A DNA stretch of 64,000 nt from Distichodus sexfasciatus (lineage: Eukaryota; Chordata; Actinopteri; Characiformes; Distichodontidae): contig JAVGVS010000686.1 in assembly GCA_032718565.1 (NCBI GenBank), forward strand, positions 50,001 to 114,000. The letters run 5' to 3'. The position numbers and the translations under genes are program-made. The notes under the pieces were generated by a model, which worked only from the letters and a program-made list of their open reading frames with translations, was not told the origin of the DNA and ran no database searches. Below are positions 10,822 to 21,498 of this stretch, piece by piece. The stretch's first letter is position 1, and the number at the start of each line of letters is the position of its first letter.

Positions 10822-12340
10822 ATGAGGGTGCTTGGTGTTTTTTTTGGCATGGGGAGCCTTATGAAGAAGAACTGGGAGGGTTTGGTTGATAAGGTTAGGG
10901 GGAGGCTCTGGCGATGGAGGTGGATTTTGCCCCAGCTCTCCTATCGGGGTAGGGTGCTGGTGATTAACAATCTTGCTGCCTCCATGTTGTGGCATAGGCT
11001 TACTGTGCTGGATCCTCCCGCGGGCCTTCTATACCAGGTACAAAAGGCGCTTATTGATTTTTTTTGGGATGGGTATCACTGGCTGCCTTCAGAGGTTCTA
11101 CATCTGCCAGAGGCTGAAGGTGGCCAAGGCCTGATTCACGTGTTGGGCAAAGTGAAGGGCATGAGATTGCAAACTGCTCTATAGTACAGCCGAAACACCA
11201 TGGACACACGTGGCCCTGGCACTTCTCCGCAGCTGTGGGGGTCTCGGATATGATAAGCAACTGTTTTTGCTTGCTGCAGATTCCCTGAAGCAGCTGGCAG
11301 TTGATGGGTTTTATGCTTCAGTACTGGATGCTTGGAGCTTGCTCAAAGTAGGAAGAGTGGACAATGGACATTATGGACTCGAAGAACCTCTGTTCAACAA
11401 TACGTATTTCACTTCGCAAATGTCAATATCTAATCCGCTTGTGAAAGCACTTGTCAAATCGGGTGTTACCAGGGTTAAGAATCTTTTTGATACTTTTTCT
11501 AGGAGACTGTTGTCGCCTGAAACCTTAGCTAACCAGGCTGGGCGTAGGTCTGTAAGAGTGCTGGGGAATCTTTTACAGAGTCTTAGAGGTTCTTTTCCTT
11601 CACCTTTTAAGAGTTTTTTAGACTGTCTTTTAAATGAAGAAGAAGGAGTTGATGTTTCTTTCCCAGAGTTGTGCATCAGTCCTGCTGTAGCCATAGATCA
11701 TGAGGAAACTGGTCAAATTCTTACTTTTAAGAACTTGCAGAACCTGCTCTTTTCTAGAGCAGAAAAGAGATCTCTGTACTCTATAATTATAAAGTCAGTC
11801 CTTTTTAACGAGCTGGAGGGGAGGGTTGACACAAAATGGCGGGCTCATGGTCTGTTCCAGAGGGGTGTAGGCCGTCATGGAGGCTCCTTTATAAGAGCCC
11901 TCTCCCTAGACGATCAGGAGACCTTCAGTGAAGGATTTTACACTGTGCATTGCCCACCAACAGTTTTGTTGCTATGTTTAATGATAATATTGTGCCTCAG
12001 TGTCTGTTCTGTATTGAACGTGATAGTGTTTCATGCTTTCCAGAACCGTACGAGATTAGCCCCATTGATGGGCTACTGGGCCAAAGATTGGCAGCTTTGG
12101 GCATAATGTTTACTGAAACGGTTTTTATTTTTGGATGTAAATACTCTAAGGCTCAACGGGATAAATGGCGATTTTTTTGGTTGGACAAGCGAAGCTCTCT
12201 ATTTGGAAATCTTTTCGGATGTCCAGAGAGGAGCAGGATTGTAATGCTGTCCACCTGTTTAGAGCTCTGGTGGAGTCACGGGCTCGTGTAGAGTTTGCTT
12301 ATTTCCAGATCACAAACAACTTGCCTGCCTTTAGTAGATA
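10822..12340 (+). pseudogene. Tx1-type LINE copy A ORF2 C-terminal region
   Basis: Frames at 10822-11184, 11210-12106 and 11950-12291 encode the post-RT region: LPQLSYRGRVLVINNLAAS, ALIDFFWDGYHWLPSEVL and FIFGCKYSKAQRDKW. The same blocks occur in the long open frame of copy B. Three frames are needed, so the region is frameshifted. Confidence 0.8.
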
Positions 12341-12448
12341 ACGGTGTCTAGAGGGTAGTTTTATGGTCATTACTGCTGAGGGAGAGCTTGGTTTTAACTG
12401 GTGACTCACACTGAGAATGTGTTGTTATAACTGATTGAATAAAAAGAG

Positions 12449-12948
12449 TTGATAAAGTTAAAGTTCTCTCTTCATCTCTCTCTCACTGTCTCTCTTCATC
12501 TCTCTCTTCATCTCTCTCTCACTGTCTCTCTTCATCTCTCTCTCACTGTCTCTCTTCATCTCTCTGTCTTCATCTCTCTCACACTGTCTCTCTTCATCTC
12601 TCTCTCTTCATCTCTCTCTCACTGTCTCTCTTCATCTCTCTCTGTCTTCATCTCTCTCTCACTGTCTCTCTTCATCTCTCTCTCTTCATCTCTCTCTCAC
12701 TGTCTCTCTTCATCTCTCTCTCTTCATCTCTCTCACTGTCTCTCTTCATCTCTCTCTCACTGTCTCTCTTCATCTCTCTCTCTTCTTCTCTCTCTCACTG
12801 TCTCTCTCTCTTCTTCTCTCTCTCACTGTCTCTCTCTCTTCATCTCTCTCTCACTGTCTCTCTTCATCTCTCTCTCTCTTCATCTCTCTCTCTTCTTCTA
12901 TCTCTCACTGTCTCTCTCTCTTCTTCTCTCTCTCTCTTCATCTCCACT
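12449..12948 (+). repeat. TC-rich microsatellite (TCTCTTCATCTC family)
   Basis: About 500 bases of CTCTCTTCATCTC and CTCTCACTGTC units lie between the 3' end of LINE copy A and the truncated 5' side of copy B. The 203-codon open frame through it is a by-product of the repeat. Confidence 0.95.
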
Positions 12949-12949
12949 G

Positions 12950-14945
12950 TTAAATAGAATAAGACATGTTTTGTGTGGTCTTAGGATACCTGACAGCAAT
13001 TTGAAGATTTTTCTTTCTGCCTATGCTGCTGCTGCTGCTGATGTTGTTTTTTTTAAGTAAGCAGACTGATGTCACTTTTTTGACTAATATAGTGTCTGAC
13101 TTTTTCCTCAAGTTTTCCTCTGCCAAAGTCAACTGGAACAAAAGTGTAGCACTGTTGGTGGGACTTTGGGCAGGTGGATCACCTAGACTGCCACAATGAC
13201 TGAGCTGGGTGAACAAAGGTTTTAAGTATTTGGGAGTTTACTTGGGTGATAGGCAAGTGGAGCGAATTGGGAAGGCCTTTTAGAAAAAGTTAAAGAGCGC
13301 CTTAGTAAGTGGAAATGCTTGTTGCCCCACCTGTCGTACAGAGGGCGTGTTTTAATCTGTAACAACCTAGCAGCATGCTCTCTATGGCATAGACTGATGT
13401 GTTTGGATCCTCCTCCAAGGCTACTGTCCGAAGTTCAAGCCGCTCTAGTAGACTTCTTATGGGACAAATTGCACTGGGTTCCTCAGAGTGTGCTGTTTTT
13501 GCCCAAGGAGGATGGGGGACAAGGCCTTGTGCATCTTGCAAGTAGAACTGCAGCCTTCCATCTCCAGTTTTTGCAAAGACTTCTTACAGGGCCGGATGAC
13601 TTGGTCTGGAGGCCCTTAACCTATGTCTTACTTTGGAGGTTGGGGAATATGAACATGGACATTTCCTTGTTTTTTATGGACTCAGCACAACTGCCATTGG
13701 ACAATCTGTCACCATTCTATTCTGGACTCTTTAGAGTGTTACGGTCCTTCAAGATCTGTATGCTGTCTTTATACTGGCTGCGGAAGGAGCCACTAGTCAA
13801 AGGGGCACGCTTGGATGTCGTCGGCAAGGAGAGTTCTGCCCTCACAAGGGCCCTGTGTAAGGCTGGACTTATGACTGTCAGGGCTCTGGTGGACTTGGCG
13901 GGACCTGAGCTTAACAATGTAAATGCAGTGGCTGAACGTTTGAACATTAAATCCTTACGGCTTGTGGCACAGTTGTTGGGTAAATGGAGGTCAGCTTTGA
14001 CAGCGGAAGAACGCAACCTCCTGTCACACTGTAGTCACACATGCGCCAGTCACGGGGAAGTTCCTGCTCTTAAGCTGACCGTCATGGCTGACTTTGGTGA
14101 TGGTGGAGGGGGGCTATTGGGAACAAAAAATGTTGGCATTTTGTTTTTAGATGGGACAAATGGAAAGACTTTTTATAAAGGTTGCGTCAAAGTCCTGAAC
14201 AAAGCAAAGCTAACGAGTAGAGCTGATACACCTTGGCGTGCAAAGTTTGCATTGGCCGATACTGTCAAGCCCGCATGGAGAGCTTATTATAAACCTCCAT
14301 TGGCAAAGGCCTATGGTGACCTGCAATGGAGAATTACCCACTGTGTGATACCTGTAAATGCTTTTGTTTCTGTCTTGAACCCAGCTGCATCTCAAGACTG
14401 CCCATGTTGTGGTGAGAGAGAGACTGTTTTTCATTGTTTTATGGAATGTTGTAGATTGATTTCTTTGTTCTGTCTGTTGGAACTGGTTGTTGGGGATTTT
14501 GGGTTGGTTTTTACTAAGCAGTGTTTTATCTTGGGTTATGCTTACACTCAGAAGCACAAAGCTAGGTGCCAGTTACTGAATCTCCTTGTTGGTCTAGCAA
14601 AAGTGGCGATATGGACCAGCAGAAAGTCTGTAACTGAGGGGATTGGGGATAGTGATCCTGTTGCTATCTTTAAACGTTTAGTGAGAGCCAGAATTTCGAT
14701 AGATTTCAGGTATTATCTGAGCATGAGGGATCTGCAGGCTTTTGAGCAGATGTGGGGTTATAGGGGGATTCTGTGTGTCATTGGGGATGGTGAACTGAGG
14801 TTTGGGGAGTTTTTGGATTGATTTTTTTTTTAAATGTTGATGCTGTTGTTTTGTTTGTTTAGTTTTTATTATTGTTGTTGTTTGAATATCCAGTTTTGGT
14901 AAACATGTTTTTTCAGTGCTTGTGAATAAAGGCCTGTTAAATCTC
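12950..14945 (+). mobile_element. Tx1-type LINE copy B, 5'-truncated in the RT
   Basis: The copy begins in the RT palm just before the catalytic box and continues to a natural stop and a tail ending GTGAATAAAGGCC. Another TC-rich microsatellite follows. Relative to copy A it is a separate subfamily, since the C-terminal region is clearly diverged. Confidence 0.85.
13319..14821 (+). pseudogene. LINE ORF2 C-terminal region, 500-codon open frame
   Basis: This is the longest uninterrupted LINE frame in the window. It starts at LPHLSYRGRVLICNNLAAC (post-RT), passes ALVDFLWDKLHWVPQ and ends with CPCCGERETVFHCFMEC, a cysteine/histidine cluster, and FGEFLD before the stop. The first methionine is not the ORF2 start: the RT lies upstream in other frames (12950-13070) with an altered catalytic box. 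The open frame suggests relatively recent insertion, but without an intact RT or endonuclease the copy cannot move by itself. Confidence 0.8.
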
Positions 14946-15445
14946 AAAGTCTCTCTTCATCTCTCTCTCGCTGTCTCACTTCATCTCTTTCTCTCTTCAT
15001 CTCTCTCTCTTCTCTATCTCTCTTCATCTCTCTTCTTCTCTCTCGCTGTCTCTCTTCATCTCTTTCTCTCTTCATCTCTCTCTCTTCTCTATCTCTCTTC
15101 ATCTCTCTTCTTCTCTCTCGCTGTCTCTTCATCTCTTTCTCTCATCTCTTCTCTATCTCTCTTCGTTTCTCTCTTCATCTCTCTCTCACTGTCTCTCTTC
15201 ATCTCTTTCTCTCTTCATCTCTCTCTCTTCATCTCTCTCTGCATTTCTCTCTCAGTCTCCCTCTCTTCTTCATCTCTCTCTCCATCTCTCTCTCTTCATC
15301 TCTCTCTCTCACTGTCTCTGTCTTCATTTCTCTGTCTCTTCATCTCTCTCTTCATCTCTCTCTCTCTCTTCATCTCTCTCTCACTGCCTCTCTCCCTTCA
15401 TATCTCTCTCTCTCTCTCTCTCTCTCTCTTCATCTCTCTCTCTCT
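14946..15445 (+). repeat. TC-rich microsatellite between LINE copies B and C
   Basis: Units are CTCTCTTCATCTC and TCTCGCTGTC, the same families as at 12449-12948. The junction with copy B's 3' tail is direct (AATCTCAAAG then TCTCTCTTCATC). Confidence 0.95.
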
Positions 15446-16505
15446 CACTGCCTTCATTTGCCGGTGTCTGAAGGAGGGCAAGGCCTGGTTCACCTGCTGA
15501 GCAAGGTCAGGGGGATGAGACTCCAGTGTGTGCAGACACTGCTGTATAGCACTGAACATCTGCCGTGGATGCATGTGGCCCTCGCCCTGCTCCGCAGCTG
15601 CGGAGGCCTTGCATATGATAAGCAGATGTTTTTTCTTTCTGGGGATGCACTTAAGCATATTGGAGTGGGTGGTTTTTATGCTTCGGTGCTGAACGCTTGG
15701 CGCTTGTTCCGGGTGGCACGGGTGGAGAATGGCCAATATGGCCCACCTTTAAGGAACATTTAAAGCGGTGTTCAGGTAGAAGTGTAACTTGTTTTCCCTT
15801 CCCGGAACTGTGCGTTACCTCGGTTGTAGCTGCTGATCTCAGAGACGCAGGTCACATACTTTCCTATCCGGTTCTCCCTGGCAGGGAGGAAAATCCTGTA
15901 CCTTGCTACTGTTACGTCTTTTTTTTCTTTAATGAATTTCTTTAATGAAAGGGAGGCTGGATACGAAGTGGAGGGCCCTTTTGGCTGCTCCGGGGGAGTT
16001 TTTGCCGTCATGAAGTTCCTCTATAAAAGACCGCTTGCCAAGCGTTCAGGGGACCTCCAGTGGAGAATCCTGCACTGCATAATGCCCTCCAACAGTTTTG
16101 TGTCTAGGTTCAATGATGATGTTGTGTCTCAGTGTTTGTACCGTGGTGAGCGTGATACTGTTTTCCACACCTTCTGTCATTGTGTCAGACTAGTACCACT
16201 GATTCGCTGCTGAGTCGCTGGCTCGTTGCTCTAGGAATTATGCTCACTGATACTGTTTTTATTTTCGGTTGTATATTTTCCAAACTTCGAAGCGATAAAT
16301 GTTATTTGGCCAATTTTTTTATTGGCCAGGCAAAACTGTCCATCTGGAAGACTTTACGGCTGTGTCAGGAGGGTCAGGACATTGATGTTTTACATTTGTT
16401 TAAAACCTTGGTGGAGTCACGTGTTTGTGTGGACTTCGCTTTTTATCAGGTGACTGATAATTTGCCTACTTTTCATAGAAAATGGGTATTGGATGAAGGA
16501 CCTGT
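15446..16505 (+). mobile_element. Tx1-type LINE copy C, ORF2 C-terminal fragment
   Basis: Frames encode GGQGLVHLLSKVRGMRLQ, GGFYASVLNAWRLFRVARV and FIFGCIFSKLRSDK, closely matching copy A, so A and C belong to one subfamily. A deletion or rearrangement near 15760-15950 changes the frame. The copy ends around FYQVTDNLPTFHRKW, near 16490-16505. Confidence 0.8.
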
Positions 16506-18370
16506 CAGTGTTTCGCGACACCTGGATCAATCCATGAGGCAGTTAGAATTGGACATTTTAGAAATGCAGCAACGGCTAGCTGCCTCGCATGGCCAAGGTG
16601 ATATTGCTGCATTACAGTCAAAGAAGACTTCCCTAGCAAACTTGTTAGGGGTCAGGGAGCAGGGGGCAGGGAGCTCTGGTCCGATCGCGTTTTTATTATT
16701 CATTCCCTGCAGTCTGAGGATGGCCGGGAGCTGACTGACCCTGGAGACATAAGGCACCGAGCCGTCGGCTTCTATGCTGAATTGAACCGCAGTGAGCATG
16801 AGGACAATGCTGAACTGGGGTTTAGTTTTTTTGCGGGTCTCCCAAAGGTCCCTGAAATGTTGGTCAAGGAGCTGGAAAGGCCGCTGGGAGTGCAGGAGCT
16901 TCAAGCTGCTCTGCAGAGCATGGAAGGTGGCACTGCCCCTGGCATTGATGGCCTGCCAGTGGAGTTTTACAAGGCTTTTTGGTCAGAGTTGGGTGAGGAC
17001 TTGCTTGCTGTCTTGAATGAGAGTGTGGCAGATGGCTGCCTGCCTTTGAGCTGCAGGAGGGCCATCATCACCCTGCTGCCGAAAAAGGGGGACCTGCTCG
17101 ACATAAAAAAACTGGAGACCTGTGAGTCTTTTGTGCACCGACCTGAAGGTACTCTCCAAGGCTCTGGCCCTTAGGCTGAAAGACGTGATGAGGCATGTCA
17201 TCCATATTGACCAGACATACTGTGTCCCTGGCAGTTCCATTATGGACAACGTTTGCTCGATTAGGGATGTCTTAGAAGTTTCTAACATGTTAGGTATTGA
17301 TCTTGGTCTCATCTCTGTAGACCAGGAAAAAGCCTTTGATCGTGTTGCGCATGTGGAACCTTGTGGAACACCCTTAAAGCCTTTGGTTTTGGCCCCTTTT
17401 TTATTGGGATGGTTCAGGTTTTATATCGGAACACTGAGAGTGTACTGAAAATCAACGGCGGTTTGTGTGCTCCCTTTAAGGTTGGTAGGGGGGTCCGGCA
17501 GGGTTGTGCATTGTCTGGAATGTTGTACTCTCTCGCCATTGAACCACTGCTGCATAGGCTTCACTCTAAAATTGAGGGTGTGGTTTTGGCCCCATGTGTT
17601 ACACGACATTGTGTAACGGCATATGCCGACGATGTGGTGATAATAGTGCATGGCCAGGCTGATATAGAAAACTTGGTATCTGCTGTGGGGGAGTTTATCT
17701 GCTGCTAGGGTTAACTGGGGAAAGAGCGAAGCCCTAGCAGTAGGTACCAAGCCTGCCGGAGGGGTTAAGCTGGAAGCGGGGAGGTTTTAAATATTTGGGG
17801 GTGCACCTAGGGGATGAGGCTACAATGCAGAGGAATTGGGAGGGTGAAGTTGAAAAAATGGAAGGCAGACTGATGAAGTGGGCATGGATTCGGCCACAAC
17901 TGTCTTTTACAGGACGGGTAATCATTGTTAATAACTTGATGGCCTCAGCACTCTGGCACCGTTTATATTGTGTGGATCCCCCCTTTGGGTTGCTAGCCCG
18001 CTTACAGGCCATTATGGTGGACTTTTTCTGGGACCGTCTCCACTGGCTTCCGCAGGGACTGCTTTTTCTGCCGGTGCAGGAAGGAGGCCAGGGCCTAATT
18101 CACCACTCAGGTAGGCCCGCTGCTTTTCGTATCCAGTTCATACAGAAATTCCTGATCTGGAGTGGAGGGCGGCAGCCTGTGTTCTCCTGCGCAGGGCAGA
18201 CGGGTTGGGGCTGGACACTGCACTCTTCCAGATGGACTGTAGGAGGCTACGCCTAGGCAGACTTCCTCCTTTCTACCAGGGGCTGTTTACATCCTGGTCC
18301 CTGTTTAAGACTGCGAGGCTGGAGGGTAGCTGCTCTCTGTTCTGGATGCTTGAGGAGCCTCTGATCATCT
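16506..18370 (+). mobile_element. Tx1-type LINE copy D: linker, RT and part of the C-terminus
   Basis: The copy starts in the linker (QSMRQLELDILEMQQRLA) and carries the whole RT (16732-17708) and post-RT region (17795-18370). It breaks off in a short CTCTCTCTCTTCATT tract at 18369-18384. Several frames are needed. It follows copy C with no microsatellite between them. Confidence 0.8.
16732..17708 (+). pseudogene. Tx1-type LINE copy D reverse transcriptase
   Basis: Motifs in order are APGIDGLPVEFYKAFW, CRRAIITLLPKKGDLLDIK, DQTYCVPGSSIMDNV, LISVDQEKAFDRV, GVRQGCALSGMLYSLAIEP and TAYADDVVIIV. All core RT motifs are recognisable, including an intact YADD box. Frameshifts near 17120 and 17350 interrupt the frame. 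Confidence 0.85.
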
Positions 18371-18735
18371 CTCTCTCTCTTCATTGAGGGCAGAGCTTTT
18401 TTATTATGGTTGTGTTAGGGTTTTAAATGAGAGTAAATTGCAGGGGCGGGTGGATACACCTTGGAGGAGTGTTTTTTAGGGGTGGGTAGAGAGGTAAAAC
18501 CGGTCTGGAGAGCGCTTTACAAACCACCATTGTCCAAGTCAGCTGGAGATATTCAGTGGAGAATTTTACATGGTATCATGTACGGTATCAACACGGTTAA
18601 TGTCTTTGTAGCAGTCTTAAACCCAACAGGTTTTTTTTGACAGTTTTTATTTTTGGTTTTCCGCACAGCAAAAAGTACAAGAAAAAGTGCCAGCTTATTA
18701 ATTTTCTCTTGGGGAGGCTAAGATGGTGATTTGAA
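18371..18735 (+). mobile_element. Tx1-type LINE copy E, short 3' fragment
   Basis: After the CTCTC tract the sequence encodes, with stops, KPPLSKSAGDIQWRILHG, matching KPPLAKAYGDLQWRITHC of copy B and KRPLAKRSGDLQWRILHC of copy C. It is a separate ORF2 C-terminal remnant. Confidence 0.65.
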
Positions 18736-19960
18736 TGAATGAGCCTTTATTTGTCACATACACTGTTACATGCAGCGAAATTTGGACCCCTCCGACCATA
18801 CATACACAAACATCACACTTTGGGGGGACAGGTCAGTCGAGAGGTAGCAGAGGAAATAAGGAAATATAGAATACATGAGGGGAGAGGAGGAGAGAAAAAA
18901 GAGCCACGCCCAGACTGTCCTTCAGTAGGGCAGTGTGGAAGGGGAAAAAAACACCTCAGCAGCAAAGCACATAAACACATGAAGACATGACTAGCAACAG
19001 AGGAGGTGGGGAGGAGGATGTGGAGGTAGTCCAATGTAGGCAACCGCCGTCCGGTCCTGCAGCTGAAAAAGCGCTGGTCACAGACCTGGCTACCCACACT
19101 GGGGGTATAAAGCACTGAAGGCGTGGGATGGGGGAAGGTGCAGTGATTGTTAATCTGTAGCTGTGTACGTATGTATGTGTGTGTGTGTGTGTGTGTATGA
19201 TGTATAAGCCTGTGTAGCCTGAGAACCAGTCCGCAGCAGGTGTCCTCGGAACAGAGGGAAGGAATTCAGAGCGTCCCGTTATCTTGCTCTCCAGGGGAAG
19301 TTGTTTGTCTCCAGCGACGGCCTTGGCCGAGACCGGCGCTGGTAAGGGGGGGGTAAGCCGAAAGACAGAATGGTTGTTTGGGTTTGGGTTGGATTGATAT
19401 CTGTCTTCCAATTTCACAGATATCTAATGTCCATCACTGGTCTCCAGGTCTGTCCAAATCCCGTTGCAGAGCCGCAAACTTCTCCAACATGAGATCCAAC
19501 TTGCGGTCCATAACCACAGTCTGAGTGTTAACAGCTCTGCTCACCACCGTTTCAATCCAGCCGGCCAGCCTTGTGGGGTTTTGAACAGCTGTGACCGCTT
19601 TCTTCAGTTGTCGATATCCCAGGGCCCCGCTTAATCCAATCAGCAGAAACCCAGTTATCAAGGTTCCGAATAAGTAGATGTCTTCCACGTCCTCCAAGGA
19701 AAGGGCTGCCAGGCGCACGACGCGCCACTTCTCCTACTCGTCCATCATGTATCCAGCCGCATACGTTCTTGCAGGACAGTTGGATTCCCCCGAACCAAAG
19801 CTTCTCGTCAAGAAGATGGTGTCAATTGCGTTCAGAGACCAGTTGATCAAATCCATAATTCCGTAGTTCGGAGAGCAGGGCAAAGAGAGTCTCGGAGACA
19901 GACACTAAACAGGACAAGACAAGAGAGCCAGCAGGAGAGATAGGGGAAGGAGAGGAGAAA
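18736..19960 (-). mobile_element. Dispersed-type element with a small membrane-protein ORF
   Basis: Read on the minus strand, the unit has a pyrimidine-rich leader (about 19960-19860), one ORF of 141 codons (19856-19434), a roughly 650-base untranslated part with a (TG/CA)n tract near 19180, and an end reading ACAAATAAAGGCTCATTCA with a short ATTC-type tail at 18736. A polyadenylation signal plus short tandem tail suggests a LINE-mobilised, RNA-copied sequence. No RT, endonuclease or tRNA-like head is visible. I recognise no named family. A retrocopied cellular gene is an alternative. Confidence 0.5.
19434..19856 (-). pseudogene. Small one-span membrane protein ORF with one in-frame stop
   Basis: The frame starts MDLINWSLNAIDTIFL and runs 140 residues to a natural TGA. 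Codon 41 (19736-19734) is TAG, probably from CAG, so this copy is broken or gives only the last 94 residues from a downstream methionine. Residues about 57-77 (YLFGTLITGFLLIGLSGALG) form one strongly hydrophobic segment after an acidic patch (SLEDVEDI). The C-terminal half is a charged, helix-prone region (AVTAVQNPTRLAGWIET, DRKLDLMLEKFAALQRDLD), likely a coiled coil. No known domain is recognised. Confidence 0.5.
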
Positions 19961-20170
19961 GATGCAACCGCCTTCGTCAAGAGCTATGGTAGGAGGCGAA
20001 TGTTAGACCGTGGACAAAACTGTAAAGTTTCTTTTATTTTTAAAGGATTGGTCGGAGCACGGTGTCTTTAGAACACAAAGTGTATAAGTTGATGTTAGAT
20101 CTGGATGGTTTTGCGGGAATGTGGGATTACACTTATGTCCTTTATTTGAGTATTTGAGCTGATTGTAAAT

Positions 20171-20202
20171 CCCTCCTCCTCCTCCTCCTCCTCCTCCTCC
20201 TC
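20171..20202 (+). repeat. (CTC)n microsatellite
   Basis: Ten to eleven perfect CTC units. Confidence 0.95.
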
Positions 20203-20454
20203 CGCTGGGTGGTTTTCTATCAGACTGATTGTGATTTGATTCTGGACTTTAGTGTGTTTTGTCTCAGCTCCAGTAGCTGGTGTAGAAGAGCAGGAGGAGC
20301 TGCTCATCAGTCACAATCTCCAGATCTCCACTCATGCAGGTGCTCTCAACTAATCACACCTTTATTCACATCTCGCTGTTTATCCAGCAGCACACCACCT
20401 CCAGCTTCTCATGCGCTCCCACTTCAACCCTCTATCCTGCAGTGCAGTCGCTAA

Positions 20455-20630
20455 TGTAGCGGTTAGGGGGCAGTAAAGGTACCACTGAGGTACTCATCAG
20501 CAAGGTAGCGTCCTCAAACACTGCTGCCAAATAGAGCTGCCCGCTGCTCCTTCACGGATAGGTCAGATGTAGAGGTGAGATTTAGTTGTGGTGCTGTGCT
20601 GTGTTCACAACGACACATGATCACTCGAAA
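20455..20630 (+). mobile_element. SINE family B copy, truncated
   Basis: In plus orientation it reads GGTACCACTGAGGTACTCATCAGCAAGGTA, a broken GGTACC...CTCATGAGCAAGGTACC consensus, then CCCGCTGCTCCTTCACGGAT and GTGCTGTGCTGTGTTCAC. It is the reverse complement of the family B copies at 35755 and 58228. The tRNA-like head at its left end is mostly lost. Confidence 0.75.
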
Positions 20631-21056
20631 AGCATCCGAGAAATAAGAAAACGTTGGTGAATGTCAGAATGTTTGTGAGAGCTTATGAAGAGACGCTTGT
20701 TGAACGAGAGCCTCTGGGTTTTTCTTAAACATCAAGCTGCAGCAGGTTGGATTAAAGCTGGAGTGAACAGCGTGGAGCCGGCGGTGTAATGAAGCTCTTC
20801 TGCACTGTCACTGCTGCTCGTTAACGTCAATGACAGGTGCATTGACTACAGGCCTTTTGCTGTTTTATCATAACTTCACTTTAAGAATAAAAACTAATAA
20901 TGATGACAGAAGGGAGAAAGCAGGAATATAGAGTCCCAGATTAATAACGGGAGCGTTGAGACCAAAACGGTTAGTACTGAGAAGAGTCCAAAAATGGAAC
21001 ATGCTAAATTACTATCACTATAATGCCTCATATTTACTGTCATATTTCATATTTTC
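20631..21056. other. No recognisable feature
   Basis: Unique-looking sequence with short scattered frames. I see no exon or repeat end here. Confidence 0.4.
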
Positions 21057-21232
21057 ATATGGGTGTTGGTGGCCTAGTGGTAGAACACTTGCCTCTAGAC
21101 CAAGAGGTTGTGGGTTTGAATCCCACCTCTGGCGTTACCAACACTGGGTTCCTGAGTAAGACCCTTAACCCTAAGTTGCTCTCAGGGGAACTGGATAAGA
21201 GCGTCTGCTAAATGCTGTAAATGTAATATTTA
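21057..21232 (+). mobile_element. SINE family A copy (tRNA-derived)
   Basis: The head has a tRNA-like pol III promoter: A-box region TGGCCTAGTGGTAGAACAC and B box GGGTTTGAATCCC. The body follows with GAGTAAGACCCTTAACCC and the 3' end AAGAGCGTCTGCTAAATG. This head-to-tail layout is that of tRNA-derived fish SINEs. Confidence 0.85.
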
Positions 21233-21419
21233 CCATATTTATCTTTTACTACAGTATTAAAAATATATATTTGTAGTTACACATGTACGTCATGTGGTGG
21301 AATGCACTCTGAGATGGTTCTAAGGCTGTTAGACGTAAGTAGGAGTTAACATACAGATTAAATTAAACAACTATTGTGAGAAACTAAACCCTAAAATGCA
21401 CACAATGCTGTCCATTTAC

Positions 21420-21424
<5 letters not shown>

Positions 21425-21452
<28 letters not shown>
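21425..21452. repeat. (TA)n microsatellite
   Basis: About 13 perfect TA units, within otherwise featureless AT-rich DNA (21233-21498). Confidence 0.95.
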
Positions 21453-21456
<4 letters not shown>

Positions 21457-21498
21457 CAAACTCTAAACTAGAAGTAGAAAAAAAATGCACAATTTTAC

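Larger units (their letters stand above)
6894..12445 (+). mobile_element. Tx1/L1-type LINE copy A, 5'-truncated and interrupted
   Basis: Plus-strand frames give ORF1 (zinc-knuckle region, from 6904), ORF2 endonuclease (7940-9573, broken by a MITE and an RTE fragment), RT (9598-10800) and the ORF2 C-terminal region (10822-12340). A short tail follows, with AATAAA near 12437. Directly after the tail comes a TC-rich microsatellite. The element starts inside ORF1, so the 5' end is missing. Many frameshifts and one RT deletion make it inactive. Confidence 0.85.

Noticed and set aside
12449..13060. 203-codon LSLHLSL frame
   Set aside because: It is a translation of the TC-rich microsatellite, running into LINE copy B.
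14916..15500. 194-codon SLHLSLAVS frame
   Set aside because: It is a translation of the second TC-rich microsatellite.
21057..21130. tRNA gene
   Set aside because: A-box and B-box are present, but the arms do not form a clean cloverleaf and the sequence continues into a SINE body found elsewhere.
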